Shown here one piece after another: positions 17,354-25,601 of a stretch of DNA of 64,000 nt. Source of the DNA: Aminomonas paucivorans DSM 12260 (lineage in GTDB: Bacteria; Synergistota; Synergistia; Synergistales; Synergistaceae); the NCBI RefSeq assembly GCF_000165795.1, contig NZ_CM001022.1:2203812-2267811 (forward strand). Reading direction: 5' to 3'. Made by a program: the position numbers and the translations under genes. The notes below the pieces were generated by a model. The model was not told the DNA's origin. It did not search any database and worked only from the letters and a program-made list of their open reading frames with translations. The number at the start of each line of letters is the position of its first letter. Position 1 is the stretch's first letter.

Positions 17354-19288
17354 CTGATCCGTCTGCACGACATCCAACTCCGCTTCGGGGAGCGGGTGGT
17401 CCTGGACAGCCTGGACTGGAACATCCCCGACCGATCCCGAGTGGCCCTGGTGGGGCCCAACGGGACGGGCAAGACGACGCTGCTGCGCATCCTGGCGGGG
17501 CAGGCGGAGCCCGACGACGGCTCCGTGGAGCTGCCCCCCGAGGCGGTGGTGGGCTACCTGCCCCAGGACCTGGTGGAACTGGGCGAGGACACGGTGGTGG
17601 AGTACCTGAAGGCCCGGTCGGGCATCGCGGAGGTGGAAGCCCGCCTGGGGGAGCTGGAGCACCGCATCGCCGCCTGCACCTCCGAGGACCCGGAACTGCG
17701 GGGACTGACTCTGGAGCACGACCGGCTCCACGGAAGGCTCCACTACGGGGACGGCTACGCCTTCGACGCAGAGGCCCGCAAGGTCCTGGTGGGACTGGGG
17801 TTTCGGGACGGAGACGGGGACCGGCCCTGTCCGGACTTCTCCGGAGGCTGGAAGATGCGCATCCTCCTGGCGGCGCTTCTGCTGGCCCGGCCGGACGTGC
17901 TGCTTCTGGACGAACCCACGAACCACCTGGACACGGAGAGCATGGAGTGGCTGGAGGGATACCTGCGGGACTTCTCCGGGACCCTGGTGGTGGTGTCCCA
18001 CGACCGCCGCTTCCTGGACCGGACGGCGGGAAGCATCGCGGAGCTGGCCCGGGGGAAGATCGTCCCCTACTCCTACGGTTACGAGGCCTACCTGCGGGCC
18101 CGGGAGGCCCGGGCCGCCCAGCTGGAGAAGGAGCGCCAATCCCGGCAGGAGGAGATCGCCCGGGTGTCCGCCTTCGTGGAGCGGTTCCGGTACAAGGCCT
18201 CCAAGGCCGCCCAGGTCCAAAGCCGCATCAAGATGCTGGAGAAGCTGGAGATCGACCCGGAGCAGGAACAGGCCCGGTCGGTGCACATCCGCTTCCCCGA
18301 GGCGCCCCGGTGCGCCTACGAGGTGCTCCGGGGGGAGGACCTGGCGAAGCGCTACGGGGACCATCTGGTCTTCCGGGACGTGTCCGTGACCCTGCATCGG
18401 GGGGAAAAAGTGGCCCTGGTGGGGATCAACGGGGCGGGCAAATCCACCCTCCTGCGCCTCCTGAGCCAGGGGGAGGACCCCACGGAGGGGACCGTGGAGC
18501 TGGGCTCGGGGGTGCGCAAGGGGACCTTCTCCCAGGAGAGCGCCCAGAATCTGCGCTACGCCCACACGGTGTGGGAGGAGGTCTGCTCCACCGGCTCCAA
18601 GCTGAACGAACAGGAACGGCGCAACCTCCTGGGGGCCTTCCTCTTCTCCGGGGAGGACATCCACAAACCCGCAGGGGTGCTCTCGGGGGGGGAAAAGTCC
18701 CGTCTGGCCCTGCTGAAGCTCCTCCTGTCGGACACGAACCTGCTGATCCTGGACGAGCCCACCAACCACCTGGACCAGAACACCAAGGACCTGTTCCAGC
18801 GGGCCCTGCTGCAATACTCCGGGACCATCCTGCTGGTGTCCCACGACCGGTACTTCCTGGACGACCTGGCGGAACGGGTGTTGGAGATCCGGGACGGAAG
18901 GCTCTACGACTACCCGGGGAACTACTCCTACTTCGTGGAGAAACGGGCGGCCCAGCTGGCGGAGGAGGCGGGAGCCCTGGCGCCCCAGACCCAGGCCCCT
19001 CCCCGCAGCGTCCCCCGGGAGGCGAAACGGGCGGAGGCGGAGGAGCGCAACCGGCTCTACCGGCTGCGCAAGGCCCTCCAGGACCGGCTGGATCCGGTGG
19101 AACGGGCCATCGGGGAGGAGGAGGCCCGCAAAACCCAGGTGGAGGCCCTGCTCTGCGATCCGGCGGTGCTGGGGGACTCCTCCCGGGTACAGGACCTGAT
19201 GAAGGAGCTCAGACTCCTCCAGGAGAGCCTGAAGACCCGCTACGAGGAGTGGGAGGCCCTGAGCCTGGAGATGGAAGCAATCGACTAA
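17354..19288 (+). CDS. ABC-F subfamily ATPase
   Basis: A soluble protein of about 644 aa with two ABC ATPase domains and no membrane part, typical of ribosome-associated ABC-F factors such as Uup/YbiT. Walker A motifs are GPNGTGKTT and GINGAGKST; signature loops FSGGWKMR and LSGGEKSR, and both LLDEPTNHLD/ILDEPTNHLD Walker B boxes, are intact. A charged inter-domain linker and a C-terminal coiled coil (NRLYRLRKALQDR) are present. The start is uncertain. Homology suggests initiation at CTG 17354-17356 (LIRLHDIQLRFGE), preceded by GGGAGG. An in-frame ATG at 17309 lies inside a possible -10 sequence and before a hairpin. Confidence 0.88.
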   Translation: MIRLHDIQLRFGERVVLDSLDWNIPDRSRVALVGPNGTGKTTLLRILAGQAEPDDGSVELPPEAVVGYLPQDLVELGEDTVVEYLKARSGIAEVEARLGELEHRIAACTSEDPELRGLTLEHDRLHGRLHYGDGYAFDAEARKVLVGLGFRDGDGDRPCPDFSGGWKMRILLAALLLARPDVLLLDEPTNHLDTESMEWLEGYLRDFSGTLVVVSHDRRFLDRTAGSIAELARGKIVPYSYGYEAYLRAREARAAQLEKERQSRQEEIARVSAFVERFRYKASKAAQVQSRIKMLEKLEIDPEQEQARSVHIRFPEAPRCAYEVLRGEDLAKRYGDHLVFRDVSVTLHRGEKVALVGINGAGKSTLLRLLSQGEDPTEGTVELGSGVRKGTFSQESAQNLRYAHTVWEEVCSTGSKLNEQERRNLLGAFLFSGEDIHKPAGVLSGGEKSRLALLKLLLSDTNLLILDEPTNHLDQNTKDLFQRALLQYSGTILLVSHDRYFLDDLAERVLEIRDGRLYDYPGNYSYFVEKRAAQLAEEAGALAPQTQAPPRSVPREAKRAEAEERNRLYRLRKALQDRLDPVERAIGEEEARKTQVEALLCDPAVLGDSSRVQDLMKELRLLQESLKTRYEEWEALSLEMEAID

Positions 19289-19301
19289 GGGGCAGAGGAC
19301 G

Positions 19302-20675
19302 TTAGACCGGGTTGCTCTCCTCCAGAAGAGCAACCCGGCTCTTCTGCCTCCTACGAATACTCAAAAAAAGAATGTCAAATTTAAGCACCAGAAATGAAAT
19401 ATTTATCACTAGAACTCCAAGGATCTGCAGGACGTAGGGTAGATTTTGCCATTTTGGGATAATTTCTTGGAGGAACAAATCCATAGAAGTGGACTGAAAT
19501 TGCGTCATTAGAATACCAAAAGCAATATACACATAGGACAGGACCTGGATGCGAGACTCACGTCGCAATCCCCTTGAAACAACAGGAAAGAGCAAAACCA
19601 GAAATACCAATTCGTAAAAGAAGGCCGTCACCGGAACCCATATCATAAGAGGTATGTACGACACAAAACAATCCATTTTATAAAACGAAACGGATTCGAC
19701 TTTAGCATTATGTGCGTTAATCAAGTCCAACGCGGAATTCAGTACCAGAAATATCAAAAACATGGCCATTCCGTAGCATTTTATCAGTTCAAGATTCTCG
19801 TAATTCCCCAACCAAGGGAACCCCTTGAAGAGATAGTAAAATAAACAAAAAACACTTTGTGACGTTTTGTAGTCCAACATGCTGCCTCTCCATTTCAATT
19901 TATCAAAGAAATGCATCCACATGTCGGAACCATTCGTCAAGAAGAATAGGACAACAACCGTACCCACCATCGCCAGAGCAGCCTTGCCCTTCTTTGAAAT
20001 AGCCAATGGCAAAACTAATAGAAATGGATACATTTTTATTGAAGCAGCCAATCCCAACAAGGTTCCCCCCAAAACCATTTCAAACCGATCTTTTCCGGAT
20101 GATTCTCCATCTTTAAAAACGATACAAAAACCACACGCACACAGAGGAAAAATCAACCACTCTGCATTGAGTCGGTCTAGCAACATATAAAACGGTTGTC
20201 CTTCCACCACAAACCAGAAAATCAATACCGATACCAAAAAAGAAAAGGACCTATCAAAACTGGACCTGGCAACCCAATAGCCAGACAAGATGGTTAATAT
20301 AATATAAGAAACAAAGACCATGTCCCTTGCGTGCTCGTATGTTGCCCAAGAAAATATTCCACCAATAACATAGAGCGAAGGAGGTGGCGTAACTAGCATG
20401 GAGATTGAATTATATGGATTTGCACTGCTGGATAATGACTTAAAACCATCCCAATATGCTGAAAAATCAAAAGCCTCTGGCCTCATGGGGTAGGCATAAA
20501 CCATCCCCTTTTGCACCCATACACCAAAGATCTTAACTATAACGAATAGAAACGCACTTACTGCCACCATATACACTAAAAAAACAGCAAAATCTCGCTC
20601 TTCACTCCCAAGACACAACAACCTTCCGCGAACACCCGAAAACAACGCCCTGAGATCTCCCATCCGATTCACCAT
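19302..20675 (-). CDS. Polytopic membrane protein, probable GT87-like (GT-C) glycosyltransferase, A+T-rich
   Basis: A 457-aa protein with about ten membrane segments. An early loop, EAFDFSAYWDGFKSLSSSANPY, resembles the catalytic-loop region of polyprenyl-phosphate-sugar-dependent GT87/DUF2029 enzymes, followed by LNAEWLIFPLCACGFC and AASIKMYPFLLVLP. The gene is far richer in A+T than its neighbours (23 of 60 bases are G/C at 20281-20340 against 36 of 60 at 21001-21060) and uses codons rare elsewhere in the window. It starts 14 bases after a GT2 gene with a GGAGAGGGAAG site. Likely role: transferring a lipid-linked sugar to a surface polymer, as the variable gene of a Gtr-like set. Family assignment is tentative. 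Confidence 0.7.
   Translation of the reverse strand: MVNRMGDLRALFSGVRGRLLCLGSEERDFAVFLVYMVAVSAFLFVIVKIFGVWVQKGMVYAYPMRPEAFDFSAYWDGFKSLSSSANPYNSISMLVTPPPSLYVIGGIFSWATYEHARDMVFVSYIILTILSGYWVARSSFDRSFSFLVSVLIFWFVVEGQPFYMLLDRLNAEWLIFPLCACGFCIVFKDGESSGKDRFEMVLGGTLLGLAASIKMYPFLLVLPLAISKKGKAALAMVGTVVVLFFLTNGSDMWMHFFDKLKWRGSMLDYKTSQSVFCLFYYLFKGFPWLGNYENLELIKCYGMAMFLIFLVLNSALDLINAHNAKVESVSFYKMDCFVSYIPLMIWVPVTAFFYELVFLVLLFPVVSRGLRRESRIQVLSYVYIAFGILMTQFQSTSMDLFLQEIIPKWQNLPYVLQILGVLVINISFLVLKFDILFLSIRRRQKSRVALLEESNPV
19307..19338. terminator. Bidirectional hairpin overlapping the end of the membrane glycosyltransferase gene
   Basis: CCGGGTTGCTCT (19307-19318) pairs perfectly over 12 bp with 19327-19338 around an 8-base loop. 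It lies between convergent genes whose stops are only 13 bases apart and covers the last codons of the minus-strand gene. The T-run is weak on both sides, so efficiency is uncertain. Confidence 0.55.
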
Positions 20676-20689
20676 CTTCCCTCTCCGCC

Positions 20690-21709
20690 CTACGCGGGCA
20701 TGCGCCCGTCCCCCCGGACCAGGTCCCCGTTGTCCCTGAAGGACCGGTCCTTCAGGTTCCCCGTCTCCGCCACCAGGTAGAGGGGACGGCCCTTCACCTC
20801 CTCGATGATCCGGGCGATGTACTCCCCCATGAGGCCCAGCATGATGAGGATCACCCCGTTGAAGAAGAGGCTCACCGCGATGAGGGAGGTCCAGCCGGGC
20901 TGGGTGATGTCCGTGAAGAGCTTCAGGCCGATGTTCACCAGCAGGTAGAGAAAGCTCAGGGCGGAGAGACAGAACCCCATCCAGGTGGCGATCTTCAGGG
21001 GCATGGTGAAGGCGGTGATGGCGTCCATGGCCAGGCGCACCATCTTCTTGAGGGGATAGTGGGTCTGTCCGGCGAAGCGGGCGTCCCGGTCGTACTCCAC
21101 GTAGGTCTGCCGGAACCCCATCCAGGCCACCAGCCCGCGCATGTAGCGGCAGCGTTCGTTCACGTTCTCCAGGAGAATGCGCACGATGCGCCGGTCCAGG
21201 AGGCGGAAGTCCCCCGCGTCGGTGGGGATGTCCTGGTTCGCCATGGAGCGCAGAAACCGGTAGAACAGGGAAGCGGTGACCTTCTTGAACCAGGTCTCCC
21301 CGGCCCGCTTGAGGCGCTTGCCGTACACCACCTCGTAGCCCTCCCGCCATTTTTCGATCATCTTGGGGATCAGCTCCGGGGGATCCTGGAGGTCCGCGTC
21401 GATCACCACCACCGCCCGACCCGCGGAGGCATCCACCCCTGCGGTGATGGCGGCCTGGTGGCCGAAGTTCCGGGAAAAGCCGATGAAGCGCACGTGGGGG
21501 TCCCGGGCGGCGAGCTCCCTCAGGATGGCCCGGGTGGCGTCCCGGCTTCCGTCGTCCACGAAGAGCAGTTCGTAGGTGCCCTCCACCCCGTCCATGACCG
21601 TCTTGAGCCGTCGGTAGCTCTCGTGGAGCACCTCCTGCTCGTTGTAGGCGGGGATCACCACGGAAAAGTCGATGGTTTCCCGCTCCTGTCGTCCTTCCTG
21701 GCTCTGCAT
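20690..21709 (-). CDS. GT2 family polyprenyl-phosphate glycosyltransferase (GtrB/ArnC-like)
   Basis: A 339-aa inner-membrane enzyme with a cytosolic GT-A domain: FSVVIPAYNEQEVL, the FVDDGSRD nucleotide-sugar motif near residue 50, and VVVIDADLQDPPELIP near residue 96. Two C-terminal transmembrane segments sit around residues 235-310, followed by GEYIARIIEEVKGRPLYL. This layout is that of bactoprenyl-phosphate sugar transferases that load undecaprenyl phosphate with glucose, mannose or similar. It precedes the A+T-rich GT-C-like gene, the usual gtrB-gtrC order. The sugar is unknown. Confidence 0.88.
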   Translation of the reverse strand: MQSQEGRQERETIDFSVVIPAYNEQEVLHESYRRLKTVMDGVEGTYELLFVDDGSRDATRAILRELAARDPHVRFIGFSRNFGHQAAITAGVDASAGRAVVVIDADLQDPPELIPKMIEKWREGYEVVYGKRLKRAGETWFKKVTASLFYRFLRSMANQDIPTDAGDFRLLDRRIVRILLENVNERCRYMRGLVAWMGFRQTYVEYDRDARFAGQTHYPLKKMVRLAMDAITAFTMPLKIATWMGFCLSALSFLYLLVNIGLKLFTDITQPGWTSLIAVSLFFNGVILIMLGLMGEYIARIIEEVKGRPLYLVAETGNLKDRSFRDNGDLVRGDGRMPA

Positions 21710-21776
21710 GGTCCACCCTCCCGATCCGGCCCGCCCGAGGGGGCCCTCCGCCCTCTCCTCTGCGGGAGCAGGCTTT

Positions 21777-23867
21777 CTAGCGTTCCTTCACGCCGTAAAC
21801 CACCGTGTCTCCGTCGTCGTAGAGCTGTTCCAGACAGCCCCCGGGGGTGGAAGCCTCCCGCCGGAGGAGACCGTCGTTCACCCGGTACTCTCTCCGCGTA
21901 TCCCTGTCCACCAGGACGTAGCGGATCCGGTTCTCTCGAAGCAGCGCCTCCAGGCGTTCCGGAACCGTTCCCTCCAGGACCTCCTTCACCACCCGGTCCC
22001 GCGTCGCCGTGTCGTACCCGGCACTCCAGGTGTAGTACTGCCAGCCGTTGAAGAGCTTCCTCCCCGCCGCCAGGACGGGGTGCATGTAGTAGTTCTTGGA
22101 CAGGATGACCCCGTTGGGATCCAGGTGCTCCTGGGCCCAGAGCTTGAGGGGGGCCTTCTCCTGGATCGCTATGGCCCGTTCCGGGACGTTCTTGTTGTGC
22201 AGGGCCAACAGGTCCACCACCCCCGTGGAGAGGAGCACCGCCACCAGCCCCCATGCGGCAAACCACGTCTTCCGGAAGCGCATCATCTCCCCCAGGAGGA
22301 AAGCCACCAGAACGTTCCCCACCAGGACCGCGATAAAGAGGTATTTGTGGTTCACGTTGATGTCGGGGGTCAGGCTGACGGCGTTGGCGAAGACCAGGGG
22401 AGCCGCGGCGGCGAGGGCGAAACACCCCCGCCCGCGGAAGGGGGCGCAGAGCAGGGCAACCAACCCCACCGCCGGGAGGATGCCGAAAAGCTCCACGTAG
22501 TAGAAGATCAGCCCCTTCAGGGTCTTCTCCGGGGTCAGGAACCCCAGGTAGATCGACGGGTGGATCCCCGCCGCGCCCTGAAAGAAGAACGCCTTCTGGG
22601 CCTGGGCCAGAGCCAGGGCCACCCCAGCCAGCACCAGGTATTCCAGGCGATGGTCCGACCCCCAGGCCAGGACGAAGAGGATCAGCAGGGCCGCCAGCAG
22701 GGCCGCCCCGTTCCAGAACCCCGAGGCCCCGAGGAGCACCCCCAAAAAGAGCGGGCGCCCCCAACGCTCGGGCATCCAGGAAACCCCTTCCCCCCACGCC
22801 CCGCGAAGCAGGTCCCCCGCTCCCTCTCGACCTTCCCGGGAAAGACGGTCCCACAGGTCCGCGAAGAGGGGCAGCATCACCAGGACCACCAGCAGCAGGA
22901 CCGCCACCCCCAGGGGGAGGTGGCGCTGGTTGACGAAGACGTTCTGGTTCCACAGGCCCCAGTCCTCGTGGGGCGTCCGGCCGATGAAGCGATCCACCTG
23001 AAGGATCGCCTTCAGTGCGGAGGTTCCGGGAGGAAGTTCCCAGAGGAAGACGAAGAGGGCGAAGGAACTGCGAAAGAAGCCCAAAAAGCAGGTCAGGAAC
23101 CCCACCAGGCGGCTGCCGCTTGTGGCCACCGCCAGCTGGTACAGCAAGGCCGCCATGGCCGTGAAGGCCAGAACGCTCTGGAGGTTGTAGGCCCAGACCA
23201 GGGGCATCCCCAGGTATTCCAGGTTCCCACAGAGGAACTGAAAGAGGAAGTGGTACCGGATCGTGCCGTCGGCGAAGAAGACGTACTCCGTAGGGAAGTT
23301 GCGCCCCAGGGAGAAGGATCGGGCCTGGGCGATGTGGGTGGTGAAGTCCCCGAAGACCGTCATGCCCATGCAGATCTCGTCCCCTCGTCGGAAGAGGGTC
23401 AGGGAGCACAGCCCCCAGGACACCAGGACAGTAGCCCCCAGGAATACCAGCTCCGCCCGGTTCTCCCGGACCCAGGAGCCCATGCTCCGGGGAACCGGAA
23501 GGCTCGGCCTCCGCCGCAGGCCCTCCGCGATCAGGATCCCGGCCCCCAGGACGAAGGCCACCCCGTTACCCGCCCCCAGGGGGTCCCCGGTGCCGCGAAG
23601 GAGGTAGGCCCCCAGGTACGCCGCCCAGGTCACTCCGATGGTCCCGATGAGGTAGCTGGAGACCAGGACCAGCAGCCAGGGCCTCACCGCCACGTCCAGG
23701 GCCGCCCCGGCTCGGACCGCGTCGGGGTAGCGCTCTTCCCCCAGAAACCAGCGGGTGCCCAGGCGCCGGTGGACGTTCAGCTCCGGGGATCGAAGCTCCG
23801 GCAGGAAACGCCCCGTCAGCGCCCAACCCACGGCGAAGCACAGGAGGACGTACAGGAAACCCATCAT
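21777..23867 (-). CDS. Large polytopic membrane protein, probable GT-C fold glycosyltransferase
   Basis: A 696-aa protein with at least a dozen hydrophobic segments and a C-terminal soluble part of about 120 residues (RYVLVDRDTRREYRVNDGLL). An acidic loop, GDFTTHIAQARSFSLG near residue 175, and DGTIRYHFLFQFLCG are the kind of features found in GT-C enzymes using lipid-linked donors. No named family was recognised. The ATGATG start overlaps the TGA of the preceding GT2 gene, so the two are translationally coupled and likely act as a donor-maker and transferase pair. Confidence 0.68.
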   Translation of the reverse strand: MMGFLYVLLCFAVGWALTGRFLPELRSPELNVHRRLGTRWFLGEERYPDAVRAGAALDVAVRPWLLVLVSSYLIGTIGVTWAAYLGAYLLRGTGDPLGAGNGVAFVLGAGILIAEGLRRRPSLPVPRSMGSWVRENRAELVFLGATVLVSWGLCSLTLFRRGDEICMGMTVFGDFTTHIAQARSFSLGRNFPTEYVFFADGTIRYHFLFQFLCGNLEYLGMPLVWAYNLQSVLAFTAMAALLYQLAVATSGSRLVGFLTCFLGFFRSSFALFVFLWELPPGTSALKAILQVDRFIGRTPHEDWGLWNQNVFVNQRHLPLGVAVLLLVVLVMLPLFADLWDRLSREGREGAGDLLRGAWGEGVSWMPERWGRPLFLGVLLGASGFWNGAALLAALLILFVLAWGSDHRLEYLVLAGVALALAQAQKAFFFQGAAGIHPSIYLGFLTPEKTLKGLIFYYVELFGILPAVGLVALLCAPFRGRGCFALAAAAPLVFANAVSLTPDINVNHKYLFIAVLVGNVLVAFLLGEMMRFRKTWFAAWGLVAVLLSTGVVDLLALHNKNVPERAIAIQEKAPLKLWAQEHLDPNGVILSKNYYMHPVLAAGRKLFNGWQYYTWSAGYDTATRDRVVKEVLEGTVPERLEALLRENRIRYVLVDRDTRREYRVNDGLLRREASTPGGCLEQLYDDGDTVVYGVKER

Positions 23868-24814
23868 TTCCGGGGGACCTCCTCCCGGTCCTCCCGCACC
23901 TCCTCGCAGACCAGGTACCGGGGACGTCCCTTCACCTCGTCGAAGATCCGGGACACGTAGACGCCGATGATGCCCAGGCTGAACATGAGGGTGCTGCCGA
24001 TGACCAGCAGCAGGAGGATCACCGTGGTGAACCCGTCCACGGCGGAGCCGGCGAGCTTGCGGTACAGGGTCTGTCCTCCCAGCAGGAGGGCGAAGAGGAA
24101 GAACACCCCTCCCAGGGCGGTCACCAGGTGAAGGGGGGCGGAGGAGAAGGAGGCGATGGCGTCAAGGGCCAGGCGCAACAGCTTGAAGGGGGACCAGCGG
24201 GTGCCGCCCCCTTCCCGAGGGGACACCTCGAAGGGCAGGGAGGCCCGCCGGAACCCCAGCCAGGCGGTCATGCCCCGGAAGAAGGTGCGGCTCTCCCCCA
24301 GGCGCCGCCAGGCGTCCAGGACCCGGGCGTCCAGAAGCTTGAAGTCCGAGGCGTTGTCGAAGTCGCAGCCCGAAAGGGCCTTCATCAGCCGGTAAAACCC
24401 CACGGCGCAGAGGCGGTAGAGGAGGCTTTCGTCCCCTCGCCTCGCCTTGACCCCCTCCACCACGTCGTACCCCTTGCGGATCCAGAGATCCAGCATGGCG
24501 GGGATGAGCGCCGGGGGGTGCTGCAGATCCCCGTCCAGCACCAGACACCCGTCCCCGGAGGCCGCCTCCAGCCCCGCGCAGAGCGCCGCCTCCTTGCCGA
24601 AGTTGCGGGAAAGGCGCAGCCCCCGCACGTCTCCCCGGGCGGATTCCGCCCGGATGACCTCCCAGGTGTCGTCCCGGGAGCCGTCGTCCACCAGGACGAA
24701 GGTCCAGGAGAGGTCCTCCCGCACTCCCCCCAGGACTCCCCGGAGCACCTCCAAGGTCCGGGGGAGCTGGGATGCCTCGTTGTAGACCGGGATCACCACG
24801 GAGAGGGAGCGCAC
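23864..24814 (-). CDS. GT2 family polyprenyl-phosphate glycosyltransferase (second copy)
   Basis: A 316-aa paralogue of the enzyme at 20690-21709 with the same architecture: SLSVVIPVYNEASQLP, VLVDDGSRDDTWEV, CLVLDGDLQHPPALIP, two C-terminal membrane helices and SRIFDEVKGRPRYLV. It would charge a polyprenyl phosphate with a hexose at the inner face of the membrane. It begins at GTG 24812-24814, ten bases after a small SMR-type carrier that could flip the product, and its stop overlaps the start of the GT-C-like gene. Confidence 0.86.
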   Translation of the reverse strand: MRSLSVVIPVYNEASQLPRTLEVLRGVLGGVREDLSWTFVLVDDGSRDDTWEVIRAESARGDVRGLRLSRNFGKEAALCAGLEAASGDGCLVLDGDLQHPPALIPAMLDLWIRKGYDVVEGVKARRGDESLLYRLCAVGFYRLMKALSGCDFDNASDFKLLDARVLDAWRRLGESRTFFRGMTAWLGFRRASLPFEVSPREGGGTRWSPFKLLRLALDAIASFSSAPLHLVTALGGVFFLFALLLGGQTLYRKLAGSAVDGFTTVILLLLVIGSTLMFSLGIIGVYVSRIFDEVKGRPRYLVCEEVREDREEVPRK

Positions 24815-24824
24815 GGGAGAGAAC

Positions 24825-25172
24825 CTACCGGGCCAGAAGCCAGATGCCCGCCACCACCAGGAAGATCCCCAGCATCTGCCAGAGGGTCAGGGATTCCCCG
24901 AAGCAGGCCACCGCCACCGCCGCCAAGGTGACGGCGATGCACCCCGTCATGAGGGGGTAGGCCACGCTCAGGTCCATCCGGGTGAGGAGGGCGCTGTAGG
25001 TGACGAAGGCCAGACCGTAGCAACCCACACCCAGCACCATGTAGGGGCTGCGGATCATGTACATCACCATGCCGCCCCCCACGCCCCCCGCAAAGCCGGT
25101 CATGCCCATCTTCACGAAGGAGTTGGCCAGCACGTTGAGCACCAGGGTCGCCAAAATGATCGCAAGAGTCAT
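24825..25172 (-). CDS. Small multidrug resistance (SMR)-type four-helix membrane protein
   Basis: A 115-aa protein with four hydrophobic segments (MTLAIILATLVLNVLANSF, VLGVGCYGLAFVTYSALL, VAYPLMTGCIAVTLAAVAV, LWQMLGIFLVVAGIWLLAR), the EmrE/ArnE-like layout. The conserved early membrane Glu of drug-exporting EmrE is not evident in helix 1, which favours a lipid-flippase-like ArnE/ArnF role over drug export. It sits directly before two GT2/GT-C pairs, so flipping a polyprenyl-phosphate sugar is a sensible inference. Confidence 0.78.
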   Translation of the reverse strand: MTLAIILATLVLNVLANSFVKMGMTGFAGGVGGGMVMYMIRSPYMVLGVGCYGLAFVTYSALLTRMDLSVAYPLMTGCIAVTLAAVAVACFGESLTLWQMLGIFLVVAGIWLLAR

Positions 25173-25221
25173 GAGGACACGTCCCTTCCGGACAGGGGCT
25201 TCTCGCCCCGGCCCGGAGGTT

Positions 25222-25249
25222 ATCTTAGCATTTCCACCGGAAAGGAAAA
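25222..25249 (-). promoter_or_regulatory. Weak candidate promoter for the glycosylation module
   Basis: On the minus strand TTTTCC (25244-25249), a 16-base spacer and TAAGAT (25222-25227) lie in the 80-base gap before the SMR-type gene. The -10 is fair and the -35 poor. Confidence 0.25.
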
Positions 25250-25252
25250 GCC

Positions 25253-25597
25253 TCAGTCCCTTCGGCGCAGGCGGATGCGGGTGCCTTCCTCGGGGGAGGA
25301 CTCCACCTCCAGCACCTCCGTGGCGTTGCCCACCACCTCCAGCTCCGTCCCCCGATGCTCCCCCCCCGCCAGACCCCAGTAGTATTCCCCGATCTCCCTC
25401 TGCTGGGGGTGGATGAGACGACGCCGGAGCCTCTGGAGGTCCTCCTGATCCACCACCAGGTCCTTCGCCAGGACGCACACCTCCAGGGATCCGTCGACGA
25501 ACCGGTAGTGGTTGTCGATGTCCCGGGCTCCCCGACGGATGAAAAACGCCACCAGCTCCCCGGAGGCGTGGATGGCCTTGGCCCATTGTCCCTTCAT
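25253..25597 (-). CDS. Unknown 114-aa cytosolic protein paired with DUF1576
   Basis: No family was recognised. The protein has a mixed a/b look: an N-terminal KAIHASGELVAFFIRRGARD segment, the region VDGSLEVCVLAKDLVV, and a C-terminal VLEVESSPEEGTRIRL stretch that faintly recalls the end of GHKL-type ATPase domains. It starts four bases after the stop of the DUF1576 gene, strongly suggesting co-expression and perhaps a regulatory partner of that membrane protein. No signal peptide or membrane segment is visible. Confidence 0.7.
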   Translation of the reverse strand: MKGQWAKAIHASGELVAFFIRRGARDIDNHYRFVDGSLEVCVLAKDLVVDQEDLQRLRRRLIHPQQREIGEYYWGLAGGEHRGTELEVVGNATEVLEVESSPEEGTRIRLRRRD

Positions 25598-25601
25598 GGC
25601 T

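Noticed and set aside
20690-21716. Extension of the A+T-rich membrane protein upstream through the GT2 gene as one 804-aa protein
   Set aside because: The upstream 350 residues are an out-of-frame reading of the GT2 gene. An ATG with a ribosome site starts the membrane protein at 20675.
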